Shown: positions 21,542 through 32,029 of the stretch, one piece after another
Position numbering within the stretch: the stretch's first letter is position 1
Layout of the letters: each line of letters starts with the position of its first letter
NCBI GenBank assembly: GCA_025451675.1
Contig: JANWJZ010000005.1
Coordinates: 1 to 64,000 of the forward strand
From: Halanaerobiales bacterium
GTDB taxonomy: Bacteria; Bacillota; Halanaerobiia; Halanaerobiales; DTU029
Length of the DNA: 64,000 nt
Direction: 5' to 3'
Notes under the pieces: generated by a model
Told to the model about the DNA's origin: nothing
The model's input: the letters and a program-made list of their open reading frames with translations, nothing else
Database searches by the model: none
Made by a program: the position numbers and the translations under genes

Positions 21542-21571
21542 TTGACATATTAAAATTCTCTATGTTATACT
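21542..21571 (+). promoter_or_regulatory. SigA-type promoter for rnpB
   Basis: TTGACA (21542-21547), 18-nt spacer, TATACT (21566-21571). Confidence 0.75.
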
Positions 21572-21600
21572 ATCAATATGATTTGAAAGGAGAAAATAGT

Positions 21601-21946
21601 ATAAGTTGACCGGATGATCGCGGCTATTTTCTAATAGCTGAGGAAAGTCCGAGCTCCATAGGGCAGGATGCTGGGTAACACCCAGTGGAGGTGACTCCCA
21701 GGAAAGTGCCACAGAAACATACCGCCTATTGCCACGCAATAGGTAAGGGTGAAAAGGTGAGGTAAGAGCTCACCAGGGCCCAGGTGACTGGGCTGCTAGG
21801 TAAACCCCATCTGGAGCAAGTCTGAATAGGGAGAAGCATGAGGTGGCCCGCCTTTTTCTCCGGGTATAGACGCTAAAGGTATCAGGTAACTGGTATCTCA
21901 GACAGATGATCATCCTTGACAGAACTCGGCTTACAGGTCAACTTAT
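21601..21946 (+). ncRNA. rnpB: RNase P RNA (bacterial, apparent A-type)
   Basis: Terminal helix ATAAGTTGACC/GGTCAACTTAT; conserved GAGGAAAGTCCGAGCTCC, ACAGAAACATACCGCC, GGTAAGGGTGAAAAGGTGAGGTAAGAGCTCACC, AGACAGATGATCATC...ACAGAACTCGGCTTACAG. Confidence 0.97.
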
Positions 21947-22108
21947 ACTTTTTCCATGTACATAACCTTGCTTAAATCCTGGCAACGTATATTCTATATT
22001 TCTCCTCGTATTGGTTTCATCAGAAGTAATTTGACCAAATTTTTAATAAAATTGGTCTTTTTAAAAAATTCCATATACTTTATATATAGAAGATACGGGG
22101 GAAAAGCT

Positions 22109-23584
22109 ATGGCTTTGAGCTCTTTTGAAAAGAGGTTTTTGCATTTTTTTATTTCACTGGGCACTGCTACACCGGGAAAAATCCTGGAGGAAATATATAA
22201 ATTTGTTAGCAGTTATTTTTCTTTTATACTCTCAGGCATACATCTCAGTGAAGGACAGGCTGCAAAAACCATAACCTATCCAGAAATAAGGAATCTGACC
22301 TTACAGGAAAGAATAGTAAACCAGGTACAAAAGGAAAACAGGCTGCTTGTTATAAAGAGTAAAGAGGTTTTCAATTCTCTTCCATTCATAGTAAGCGAGA
22401 GAGATGATGTACTACTCTTACCCTTACAGGTAGATGATGATTTTCTGGGTGTTTTATATTTCTGTTATAAAAATACCCTGGAATTTAATGAAGACTTTGA
22501 GAACATCTTTCGTTTTATTGCCAAGTACATATATCTTCTCTTAAAAAACAACTATTATTACGTCAGAATGGAACAGAGAGTGGCAGAGTTAATTACCTTA
22601 CAGACAGTCAGTGATTTTGTCAACTCAACATTGGATTTTGATCAATTACTGGACAAAACACTGGATGCCATAGTAGGGCTTATTGGTTTGAGGACCTCTT
22701 CTATTACTGTTTTCAAGAACAAGCTATATGAAGGTGTCTATACCCGCAAGCAAAAAGTCCTGATTAAAACTATTCAATCCAGTCAGGAGATAGAGTTGAA
22801 CTATACCCAGGATATTTATGAATTCCTGGCTAAGGAAAGAAAGTTAATCTCCGGTGTAACCAGGGTAGGGAACAGGATACTGGAATTATTACCCTCCCTT
22901 AATTTGCAAAGAGGCCAGGAAGTACAGTATGTTATATTACCCATCAGTAGGGGGGAGGAACTATTTGGTTCCATAAATATCTTTGATTCCACCTTGACTC
23001 ATCTCAATAATATCGACAATAACTTTCTGGAATCCTTTGCCAACCAGGTTAGCATTGCCCTGCAAAATGCCCAACTTTACCGTCAACAGGAAGAAATGGC
23101 CCAGAAGGATGGTTTGACATCCTTATATAATCATGCCTATTTTCAAAATAAACTGGATTATTTAATAAAAGAAAAAAGTATGTGGCCTTTTTCTCTAATT
23201 ATAATGGATATTGATGACTTTAAAAAGGTTAATGATTATTATGGTCATTTGACCGGTGATACAGTATTAAGGGAACTCTCTAACATTTTATTAAAAAACA
23301 GTAGGGAAGGAGACTTAGTAGCAAGATATGGCGGTGAGGAATTTGCAGTTGTTCTGCCAGAGACAAATATTGATGAAGCAAAGAGTTTTGCCGAAAGATT
23401 GAATAAAATTGTAGCAAATACAGAAATCCTTATTGATGAGCAAACCCCGCTTAAAGTAACTGTCAGTATGGGAGTAGCAGAGTACAGGAAAGAATGGACA
23501 AAAGAAGAGTTTATAGACAGGGTCGACCAGTTATTATATAAGGCAAAAAAAGCTGGTAAAAATAGGGTTGAAGCTGCACTATAA
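22109..23584 (+). CDS. GAF-GGDEF diguanylate cyclase (likely start ATG 22109; ORF extends to 21956)
   Basis: GAF-like repeats then DGLTSLYNHAYF...DIDDFKKVNDYYGHLTGD...ARYGGEEFAVVLPET (GGEEF active site). SD GGGGGAAAAGCT before 22109. Confidence 0.9.
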   Translation: MALSSFEKRFLHFFISLGTATPGKILEEIYKFVSSYFSFILSGIHLSEGQAAKTITYPEIRNLTLQERIVNQVQKENRLLVIKSKEVFNSLPFIVSERDDVLLLPLQVDDDFLGVLYFCYKNTLEFNEDFENIFRFIAKYIYLLLKNNYYYVRMEQRVAELITLQTVSDFVNSTLDFDQLLDKTLDAIVGLIGLRTSSITVFKNKLYEGVYTRKQKVLIKTIQSSQEIELNYTQDIYEFLAKERKLISGVTRVGNRILELLPSLNLQRGQEVQYVILPISRGEELFGSINIFDSTLTHLNNIDNNFLESFANQVSIALQNAQLYRQQEEMAQKDGLTSLYNHAYFQNKLDYLIKEKSMWPFSLIIMDIDDFKKVNDYYGHLTGDTVLRELSNILLKNSREGDLVARYGGEEFAVVLPETNIDEAKSFAERLNKIVANTEILIDEQTPLKVTVSMGVAEYRKEWTKEEFIDRVDQLLYKAKKAGKNRVEAAL

Positions 23585-23659
23585 TTATTTTACAGATATT
23601 GAATTATTTTTAGACAAAGATATTATAATATAAATAAATTAAAAAAATGGGGTGTTGAA

Positions 23660-23896
23660 ATGGGAAAAGTCAATGTTTTAGATGCATTAGATCGTCTCAC
23701 TTCTACAATCAACAAGGTCGAAGAGTTTGATGTAAGCGGTATTGACCTGAGTGAGAGAGTTCTCGATAATAGAATTATTACCCTTGAGGGTTATATTAGA
23801 TTTCTGGAAAATGAGGCTATTCCAAAACTAAGCAGAATCCGTGATAATATTGCAGGTAAATTAGATGAAAAACAGGCAGGTGGTAATGATGACTGA
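23660..23896 (+). CDS. Small hypothetical helical protein
   Basis: 78-aa ORF with SD (ggggtg), 3' overlap with the next ORF; no family recognised. Confidence 0.6.
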   Translation: MGKVNVLDALDRLTSTINKVEEFDVSGIDLSERVLDNRIITLEGYIRFLENEAIPKLSRIRDNIAGKLDEKQAGGNDD

Positions 23897-24104
23897 TCAG
23901 ATCTACTACAAAATACAGTATCCTTTAAAAAAGGCCATTAATATGATTCAAAACATTGATACAGATGATCCTTTTGTCGGTGAAGAGGATTTAGAGCTTA
24001 TGAGAAAGGGCCTGGAAGAGATTGATAACTTTATAGACCTTTGGGAAAGCAGGGGCAGGGAAAATCTGCAGGATGTAATCAGGAAATTAAGGCAAATACA
24101 GTAG
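23889..24104 (+). CDS. Small acidic hypothetical protein (MTDQIYYKIQYPLKK...)
   Basis: Start ATG 23886/23889 after SD-like GGTGG; ORF track extends to 23865. Translationally coupled to the preceding ORF. Confidence 0.55.
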   Translation: MTDQIYYKIQYPLKKAINMIQNIDTDDPFVGEEDLELMRKGLEEIDNFIDLWESRGRENLQDVIRKLRQIQ

Positions 24105-24121
24105 CCCTGCTCCAGGGATAC

Positions 24122-24160
24122 ATGTCAAGGAATAGTTTTAGTCCTTGACATTTATTTTAT
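24122..24160 (+). terminator. Rho-independent terminator
   Basis: Perfect 10-bp stem ATGTCAAGGA (24122-24131)/TCCTTGACAT (24142-24151) then TTATTTTAT. Confidence 0.75.
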
Positions 24161-24243
24161 ATATGACATTAATTTTAATATTATTGAATTAAAGGGCACT
24201 TTATGTTAAAATTGAAAAGGTAAATGGGAAGGGAGGTAATTAT

Positions 24244-25005
24244 ATGGCAGGTCATTCGAAATGGGCCAATATAAAACATAAAAAAGGAAAAGAGGATGCC
24301 CGTCGTGGCAAATTGTTTTCTAAACTGAGCAAGATGATTACTGTTGCTGCCCGGGAGGGTGGCGGTGATCCTGATACTAACGCTGATTTGAGATTAGCCA
24401 TACAGAAAGCAAGGGACAATAATATGCCCAATGATAATATTGAAAGGGCTATTAAGAGAGGTACTGGTGAACTCAGCGGCGTTAATTATGAAAGGTTTGT
24501 TTATGAGGGATATGGTCCAGGTGGTGTAGCTCTCTATATGGAGATTATGAGCGATAACCGCAACAGGACTGCTTCAGAAATTAGACATATTTTATCAAAA
24601 TATGGCGGAAATCTGGGAGAAACCGGTTGTGTTTCCTGGATGTTTAACCGCAGGGGTCAACTGGTAGTGGATTTGGATAATTCGGATTTTGACGAAGATA
24701 CCCTGATGTTAATGGCTATAGAAGCAGGGGCAGATGATGTGGTCAGAGAAGATAATCTGGTCACTATTTATACTGAACCAGCCTCTATGGAAGAGGTCAG
24801 AAAAAACCTGGAAGCAGAAGGGGTTAAGTTTGTTTCTGCCGATATTGCCATGATACCGGAAAATACCATTGAACTGGATGCGGATACAGCCAGGAAAACC
24901 TTGAAGCTGATGGATGTCCTGGAAGATCATGATGATGTACAGGAAGTTTATTCAAACTTTGATATACCGGAAGAGATAATGGCACAACTTGCTGAAGAAG
25001 TTTAG
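24244..25005 (+). CDS. yebC: YebC/PmpR-family protein
   Basis: MAGHSKWANIKHKKGKEDARRGKLFSKLSKMI; VYEGYGPGGVA. Confidence 0.97.
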   Translation: MAGHSKWANIKHKKGKEDARRGKLFSKLSKMITVAAREGGGDPDTNADLRLAIQKARDNNMPNDNIERAIKRGTGELSGVNYERFVYEGYGPGGVALYMEIMSDNRNRTASEIRHILSKYGGNLGETGCVSWMFNRRGQLVVDLDNSDFDEDTLMLMAIEAGADDVVREDNLVTIYTEPASMEEVRKNLEAEGVKFVSADIAMIPENTIELDADTARKTLKLMDVLEDHDDVQEVYSNFDIPEEIMAQLAEEV

Positions 25006-25015
25006 AAAAAAACCT

Positions 25016-25052
25016 GGACACTGAATCAATCAGTGTCCTTTGTATATTTTTT
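25016..25052 (+). terminator. Rho-independent terminator after yebC
   Basis: GGACACTGA (25016-25024)/TCAGTGTCC (25030-25038) then TTTGTATATTTTTT. Confidence 0.75.
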
Positions 25053-25087
25053 GCTTTATTGGGAAACAATAAAGCAAAAAATATACA
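25041..25087. repeat. Perfect 21-bp inverted repeat, 5-nt GGAAA loop
   Basis: TGTATATTTTTTGCTTTATTG (25041-25061), GGAAA, CAATAAAGCAAAAAATATACA (25067-25087); exact reverse complements. Confidence 0.9.
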
Positions 25088-25101
25088 GGAGTTGAATTTC
25101 C

Positions 25102-25473
25102 ATGAAAAGGTCTATGACAGTTCTGCTCTTACTGTTTATAATTCTATTATTATGGAATGATGCGGAACATAATGGTGACCTTTATCTGGCTGAAAAAACA
25201 CCAGATCCGGGTATTGCCAATTCAGATACTGATATTATTAAAGCGCTGGAAAACATTGAGGGAAATAGGGCCTATCTGGGAATAGAGGAAGGCAGGGTGG
25301 CCATTTTTACCGGGGGAAAGGAAAATAATAATTTAAAGGAAATAACCAATATAGAAGTGGATAATCTGCCACCGGAAGAACAGGAAAAACTGGAGCAGGG
25401 TATAGTTTTTGATTCAGAAGAGGAGCTATTGTCTCTTCTTGATAGTTACATCAGCGGGATTAATGATGATTAA
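25102..25473 (+). CDS. Small exported protein with BofC C-terminal-domain-like sequence
   Basis: N-terminal hydrophobic segment; YLGIEEGRVAIFTGG...LPPEEQEKLEQGIVFDSEEELLSLLDSYIS; between yebC and ruvC. Confidence 0.65.
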   Translation: MKRSMTVLLLLFIILLLWNDAEHNGDLYLAEKTPDPGIANSDTDIIKALENIEGNRAYLGIEEGRVAIFTGGKENNNLKEITNIEVDNLPPEEQEKLEQGIVFDSEEELLSLLDSYISGINDD

Positions 25474-25505
25474 TTCAATTTCATGGCGAGATTAGGGGTG
25501 GTTTT

Positions 25506-25994
25506 TTGTTAATTTTAGGTATTGACCCTGGACTGGCTATTGTCGGTTATTCCCTGGTTGAAAAAAAAGGCAATAGATTTTCTGTCTGTGATTATGGTGT
25601 GATAAGAACCCCGGCAGAAGCTACCAATTGCCAGAGGCTGATGACCATTTTTGAAGAACTGAGTAACTTGATCGCTACATATCAACCAGATGAGATGGCT
25701 GTGGAAGAATTATTTTTTAATAAAAACGTAAAAACAGCCATCGAGGTAGGACAGGCCAGAGGGGTTATTCTTTTAACCGGTGCCCAAGCCGGCTTAAGGG
25801 TGGCCGAATACACTCCCTTGCAGGTAAAACAGGCGGTAGTCGGTTATGGCCGGGCCAGCAAAGAGCAGGTCCAGCAGATGGTCAAGGCTTTATTAAATTT
25901 ATCAAGCCTGCCGAAACCGGATGATGCTGCCGATGCACTGGCTGTTGCCATTTGTCATGGGAACAGCAGGACTGTTATCAGTAAGCTAAAATAG
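25506..25994 (+). CDS. ruvC: Holliday junction endonuclease RuvC
   Basis: ILGIDPGLAIVGYSLVE; VEELFFNKNVKTAIEVGQARGV; KPDDAADALAVAICH. Start TTG. Confidence 0.97.
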   Translation: MLILGIDPGLAIVGYSLVEKKGNRFSVCDYGVIRTPAEATNCQRLMTIFEELSNLIATYQPDEMAVEELFFNKNVKTAIEVGQARGVILLTGAQAGLRVAEYTPLQVKQAVVGYGRASKEQVQQMVKALLNLSSLPKPDDAADALAVAICHGNSRTVISKLK

Positions 25995-26006
25995 GAGGAT
26001 ATATCT

Positions 26007-26591
26007 GTGATTGCTTATTTAAAAGGCCAGATTATCTGGCAAAATGAAAATAAAATAATTCTTAAGGCCGGGAATATAGGTTATCTGGTGGAACTGGTTG
26101 ATCCGGATTTGTCTATCCTCTCCGACAGGGAGATTGAGTTATACATATATACCCATGTGCGGGAAGATGCCCTCCAGCTCTATGGCTTTAAAAACCTGGC
26201 TGACAGGGAACTCTTTATAACCCTGATTGGTATTTCCGGTGTTGGCCCTAAATTGGCCCTGAAGATATTATCTACTTTACCCCATGACAGGTTTGTGGAT
26301 GCCATCCTGAATGAGAATATTTCCCTGTTAAAACAGATCCCTGGAGTTGGTCTAAAAACAGCACAGAGATTAATACTGGAATTGAAAAATAAGATGGAAA
26401 AACTGGCCGTAAAATATGATTTAGAGACTGCTGCCAGTTCCTATGATGAGGATTTATATAATGCCCTGGCCGCATTAGGTTATAGCCAGGGAGAGATTGA
26501 CAGGGCACTGAAAGAAATAGACCTGGCTGATTTAACAGGTATTGAAGACAAATTAAAAGTAGTTCTTTCATACTTAGGTAAGGGGATTTAA
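26007..26591 (+). CDS. ruvA: Holliday junction helicase subunit RuvA
   Basis: [29 protein letters not shown]; HhH motif [26 protein letters not shown]. Confidence 0.97.
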   Translation: MIAYLKGQIIWQNENKIILKAGNIGYLVELVDPDLSILSDREIELYIYTHVREDALQLYGFKNLADRELFITLIGISGVGPKLALKILSTLPHDRFVDAILNENISLLKQIPGVGLKTAQRLILELKNKMEKLAVKYDLETAASSYDEDLYNALAALGYSQGEIDRALKEIDLADLTGIEDKLKVVLSYLGKGI

Positions 26592-26593
26592 AA

Positions 26594-27616
26594 ATGGATG
26601 ATAAAAGAATCGTTTCAGGACATAAAAGGGAAGAAGACTTACTCATTGATAGGACACTGCGGCCCCAGCGCCTGGAATATTATATCGGCCAGAAAAAGGT
26701 CAAGGAAAAACTACGTATCTTCATAAAAGCAGCCAGAGAGAGGGGAGAAGCCCTTGATCATGTGCTTCTCTATGGGCCTCCTGGATTGGGGAAAACTACT
26801 CTGGCCAATATTATTGCCAATGAGTTAAATGTAAATATCCATGTTACATCCGGGCCGGCCATTGAGAGGCCTGGCGATCTGGCCGCCATCCTGACCAATC
26901 TGCAAGAAAATGACGTTTTATTCATCGATGAGATCCACCGTTTAAATAAGGTGGTGGAAGAGGTCCTATATCCTGCCATGGAGGACTATTCCCTGGATAT
27001 CATCATCGGCAAGGGCCCCAGTGCCCGCTCGATACGGCTGGACCTCGCGCCCTTTACCCTGGTAGGTGCCACAACCCGGATCGGCTTACTGGGTTCACCT
27101 TTACGGGACAGGTTTGGAATCATAAACAGACTGGAGCTTTATAATACCCAGGAGCTAAGTGAGATAGTAATGCGTTCAGCCCGAATCCTGGGTATAGAAA
27201 TTGGAGAAGAAAGCGCCCTGGAGATTGCCCGGCGTTCCCGGGGAACCCCCAGGATCAGCAATAGATTATTAAAACGGGTCAGGGATTATGCCCAGGTGAA
27301 GGCTGATGGACAGATTACAAGGGAGATAGTGGATGCTGCTTTAAATCTGATGGAGATTGATAAACTGGGCCTGGATAGCCTTGATCACAAATTATTGAAG
27401 ACCATAATCCTGAAATTTGGCGGCGGCCCGGTGGGGCTAAATACCCTGGCCGCTGCGGTAAATGAAGAAAGTGAAACCATTGAGGAGGTCTATGAACCCT
27501 ATCTCCTGCAAATCGGTTTTCTGGAGAGGACACCAAGGGGACGGGTTGCTACAGCTAATGCCTATAAACATCTTGGCTTAGAGTATCCAGGGCAGGCGCA
27601 AAGCCTTTTTGACTAA
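26594..27616 (+). CDS. ruvB: Holliday junction helicase RuvB
   Basis: [63 protein letters not shown]. Confidence 0.98.
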   Translation: MDDKRIVSGHKREEDLLIDRTLRPQRLEYYIGQKKVKEKLRIFIKAARERGEALDHVLLYGPPGLGKTTLANIIANELNVNIHVTSGPAIERPGDLAAILTNLQENDVLFIDEIHRLNKVVEEVLYPAMEDYSLDIIIGKGPSARSIRLDLAPFTLVGATTRIGLLGSPLRDRFGIINRLELYNTQELSEIVMRSARILGIEIGEESALEIARRSRGTPRISNRLLKRVRDYAQVKADGQITREIVDAALNLMEIDKLGLDSLDHKLLKTIILKFGGGPVGLNTLAAAVNEESETIEEVYEPYLLQIGFLERTPRGRVATANAYKHLGLEYPGQAQSLFD

Positions 27617-27690
27617 AGAGAAGGAACAGTGAACATATAATTTGCTGTTCTGGCAAATAATATTGATAATAATCCTGGAGGTATATAGTT

Positions 27691-28716
27691 GTGAAAGTTG
27701 ATGATTTTAGCTATGATCTACCGGAAGAATTGATTGCACAGAAGCCGGCAAAAGTTAGAGATGAGTCCCGTTTAATGATCCTCCACCGGGAGAACGGAAA
27801 GATTGAACATAGGTATTTCAGGGATATAATAAATTATCTTAACGAGGGAGACCTCCTGGTTTTAAATAATAGCAAGGTGATTCCCGCCAGACTATTTGGC
27901 AAAAAGCTTTCCACAGGTGTAGAAATCGAAGTATTACTGCTGAATGAAAAGGGGAAAGATCTCTGGGAAGTACTGGTCAAACCAGGCAGGCGGGTAAAGA
28001 AAGGCACCCAGATATCCTTTGGGGGAGGAAAGCTTCTTGGGGAAACCCTGGATTATACTGAGTTTGGCGGGCGGCTCATGAAGTTTACCTGTTCCGGCAA
28101 TTTTGATGAAATAATTGATGAATTAGGGGAAATGCCCCTGCCCCCATATATCCATGAAAAACCTGTTGATCCCGGGCGTTATCAGACTGTTTATGCCAGG
28201 GAACGGGGTTCAGTAGCTGCGCCGACTGCCGGGCTGCATTTTACGCCGGAATTGATGCAGGAACTACGGGAGAAAGGCATCGAAATGAGTTATCTTACCC
28301 TCCATGTGGGGCTGGGAACCTTCCGGCCCGTTAAGGCGGAGAATGTGGAAGAACACCAGATGCATGCCGAGTATTATGAATTGAGCCAGCAGACGGCAGA
28401 CCTAATAAATCAGAAAAAGGCAGAGGGGAAAAGGGTTATTGCTGTTGGTACAACTGTAACCAGGACCCTGGAAACCATCGCCAGTGAAAAAGGCATATTG
28501 ACTGCCAGCAAGGGTTGGACGGATATCTTTATTTATCCCGGTTATGAGTTTAAGGTTATTGATGCCCTTGTAACTAATTTTCATCTGCCCCGTTCAACCC
28601 TTCTGATGTTGGTGAGCGCCTTTGCCGGCCGGGAACAGATTTTGAATGCCTACCGGCAGGCAGTAGAGGAAAGATACCGTTTCTTCAGTTTTGGCGATGC
28701 CATGCTTATCATCTAG
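27691..28716 (+). CDS. queA: S-adenosylmethionine:tRNA ribosyltransferase-isomerase QueA
   Basis: [43 protein letters not shown]-like [11 protein letters not shown]. Start GTG. Confidence 0.97.
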   Translation: MKVDDFSYDLPEELIAQKPAKVRDESRLMILHRENGKIEHRYFRDIINYLNEGDLLVLNNSKVIPARLFGKKLSTGVEIEVLLLNEKGKDLWEVLVKPGRRVKKGTQISFGGGKLLGETLDYTEFGGRLMKFTCSGNFDEIIDELGEMPLPPYIHEKPVDPGRYQTVYARERGSVAAPTAGLHFTPELMQELREKGIEMSYLTLHVGLGTFRPVKAENVEEHQMHAEYYELSQQTADLINQKKAEGKRVIAVGTTVTRTLETIASEKGILTASKGWTDIFIYPGYEFKVIDALVTNFHLPRSTLLMLVSAFAGREQILNAYRQAVEERYRFFSFGDAMLII

Positions 28717-28808
28717 GACCTGGTTTTCATACAGGTTTATGTTTATGATTCTGGTCCTAATCTATCAAACTGAAATATGATTATTTTTCCAGTATGCATT
28801 TTATCTAA

Positions 28809-29936
<1,128 letters not shown>

Positions 29937-30012
29937 TTATTTTGCAGGATTTCCTGCTGTATTGTTGAATATTTTAACGTATAAAAAAATATAATTAGAG
30001 GAGGTTTATTAA

Positions 30013-30342
30013 ATGGAAGCAACAGCAACAAATGGAATACTGAGCCTGGTAATATACTTTGCAGTTATCTTCGGTATTTTCTATCTGATAATCATCAGGC
30101 CGCAGAAAAAGCAGGAGAAGGCCCATCGGGAGATGCTGGCCAATCTTCAGCCAGGCGATCAGGTTGTAACAATCGGGGGAATCAAGGGGAAAATAATCAA
30201 GATTAAAGATGATTATATTAGGTTACGTGTTTCTTCCAATGTTGACATTGATTTCGTCCGCAATAGTATTTCCAGAGTAGAGAAAAAGGCTGAAGTAGTA
30301 AGAGAAAATAAAACAGAGGAGCAGGCTGAGACAGAAGACTAA
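30013..30342 (+). CDS. yajC: Preprotein translocase subunit YajC
   Basis: Single TM, FYLIIIRPQKKQEKAHREMLANLQPGDQVVTIGGIKGKI. Confidence 0.95.
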   Translation: MEATATNGILSLVIYFAVIFGIFYLIIIRPQKKQEKAHREMLANLQPGDQVVTIGGIKGKIIKIKDDYIRLRVSSNVDIDFVRNSISRVEKKAEVVRENKTEEQAETED

Positions 30343-30362
30343 TTGATGGTGGAGGATTTTTT

Positions 30363-30893
30363 ATGCTGGATAAAGGGGATATTAAGGAGTTCGTTCAATC
30401 ACTGATAATTGCCGGTATACTTGCATTTTTTATAATAAACTTTGTAGCCCAATCCTTTATTGTTGACGGACAATCCATGTATCCTACTCTGCGTGATGGA
30501 GAGAGATTGTTTGTCAACAAGTTTATCTACCGCTTTCGTCCACCGGAACGTTTTGAGATAATAGTCTTCACACCAAACGGTCAGCCAGACAGCAAGTTTA
30601 TAAAAAGAGTCATAGGACTTCCCGGAGAGACTGTCTTTATTAAAGATGGCATTACTTACATAGACGGGCAGCCCCTGAAGGAAGGTTATTTAAATGAAAA
30701 AATGCTGGGGGATTTTGGCCCCTATTTGGTCGGGGATGATGAGGTCTTTGTTATGGGAGATAACCGGAATCATAGTGCTGATAGCCGGATACCTTCTTAT
30801 GTTGGTAATGTGAAATTTAGTTCCATCTCCGGGAAAGCCTTCTGGGTTTACTGGCCCTTGAACAGGATGAGGTTAATAGGATATGAATATTAA
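30363..30893 (+). CDS. lepB: Signal peptidase I
   Basis: VDGQSMYPTL catalytic Ser; KRVIGLPGETV catalytic Lys region; VMGDNRNHSADSR. Confidence 0.97.
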   Translation: MLDKGDIKEFVQSLIIAGILAFFIINFVAQSFIVDGQSMYPTLRDGERLFVNKFIYRFRPPERFEIIVFTPNGQPDSKFIKRVIGLPGETVFIKDGITYIDGQPLKEGYLNEKMLGDFGPYLVGDDEVFVMGDNRNHSADSRIPSYVGNVKFSSISGKAFWVYWPLNRMRLIGYEY

Positions 30894-30946
30894 TGAGATT
30901 ACCCCAAAAAAACAAATCTGGTGAGAGTCCAGGGGGTGGTGCCTGA

Positions 30947-31312
30947 ATGAATAAAAAGATTATTTTGCTTTTATTATTTGCTTTATTTATTGCCGTTTTT
31001 TCCATTCAGAATGCCAATCCTGTATTAATTCGTTTACTTTTCTGGGACCTGGAGATATCTTTAGTTTTAATAGTTCTGGGGGCTATAGTTTTTGGAGCTA
31101 TACTGATGGCACTGGTTACTTCTTTGAGCAGTTTCAGGCTCAATAAAGAGATCAGAATGGAAAAAAAGGAAAAAGAAGAACTCCTTAATGAAGTGGAAGA
31201 ACTTAAAAAAATGCTTGCTGAATACCGGGCGGAAAATGCTGGTGACACTGTTGATGAAAAAAGGAATGGCAGTGATAATACTGAAGACAGCAATTCCACC
31301 GGGCAGGAATAA
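30947..31312 (+). CDS. LapA (DUF1049) family membrane protein
   Basis: Two TM helices, FSIQNANPVLIRLLFWDLEISLVLIVLGAIVFGAI, C-terminal coiled coil. Confidence 0.85.
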   Translation: MNKKIILLLLFALFIAVFSIQNANPVLIRLLFWDLEISLVLIVLGAIVFGAILMALVTSLSSFRLNKEIRMEKKEKEELLNEVEELKKMLAEYRAENAGDTVDEKRNGSDNTEDSNSTGQE

Positions 31313-31382
31313 AAGGAATAGGAATAGCTTGACAAAAGGGGATTATTCCGATATAATATTAAAAATTATATAAAGGAAAGGT

Positions 31383-31435
31383 GAGATGAGATGAGTAGAG
31401 TTAACAGGGTCATTAAGACCAGAGATTTAGCTGAG
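31383..31435 (+). promoter_or_regulatory. Candidate TRAP-like (GAG/UAG)n binding site overlapping the trpP start codon
   Basis: GAG-at-GAG-at-GAG-ta-GAG at 31383-31400 with exact 5-nt period, then GAG 31422, TAG 31428, GAG 31433; ATG at 31391. Confidence 0.4.
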
Positions 31436-31942
31436 ACAGCTTTGTTGGTGGGGATAGGGTTTTTATTACATGCTTTTTTCCCTGCAATTGTGTTGGGAAT
31501 GAAACCTGATTTTTCCCTGGCCATGCTGTTTATAGTGCTGATTGTGAAAAGGGATTTCAGCCTGGGTTTACTGGCTGCACTGGCTACCGGGATATTTACA
31601 GCCCTGACAAGCGCTTTTCCTGGCGGGCAGTATGCAAACCTGATCGATAAATTGATTACATTTTTACTGGTCAGTGCCCTTATCAGGCTCATAAGTGACA
31701 GGCTGGATGAGCGGGTTGCTGTCGGAATTATAACTGCTATCGGTACTATTATCAGCGGAACTGTTTTTCTAGGCTCAGCTGCTTTAATAGCCGGTTTACC
31801 TACCTCATTCAAGTTTCTCTTTTATACAGTGGTACTACCTGCAGCAGCTGTAAATACGGTAACGGCAATCATTATTTATCTTGCTTTTTCCTATAGCAGG
31901 AAAGCGATCAGAATCAGAAGCGGAAAGGCCGAAGAGGCCTGA
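31391..31942 (+). CDS. trpP: TrpP-family tryptophan transporter
   Basis: IGFLLHAFFPAIVLGMKPDFSLAMLFIVLIVKRDFSLGLLAALATGIFTALTSAFPGGQYANLIDKLIT matches the TrpP family pattern. Confidence 0.85.
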   Translation: MSRVNRVIKTRDLAETALLVGIGFLLHAFFPAIVLGMKPDFSLAMLFIVLIVKRDFSLGLLAALATGIFTALTSAFPGGQYANLIDKLITFLLVSALIRLISDRLDERVAVGIITAIGTIISGTVFLGSAALIAGLPTSFKFLFYTVVLPAAAVNTVTAIIIYLAFSYSRKAIRIRSGKAEEA

Positions 31943-31965
31943 GTAATGAGTAAGATATAAGGAAT

Positions 31966-32003
31966 AAAAAAGAAAGCCCCCTTTAGCGGGGTTTTTCTTT
32001 TTT
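31966..32003 (+). terminator. Rho-independent terminator after trpP
   Basis: AAAAAAGAAAGCCCC..GGGGTTTTTCTTTTTT hairpin with T-tract. Confidence 0.85.
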
Positions 32004-32029
32004 ACCGGAACGGATAAAAAATAGACAGG

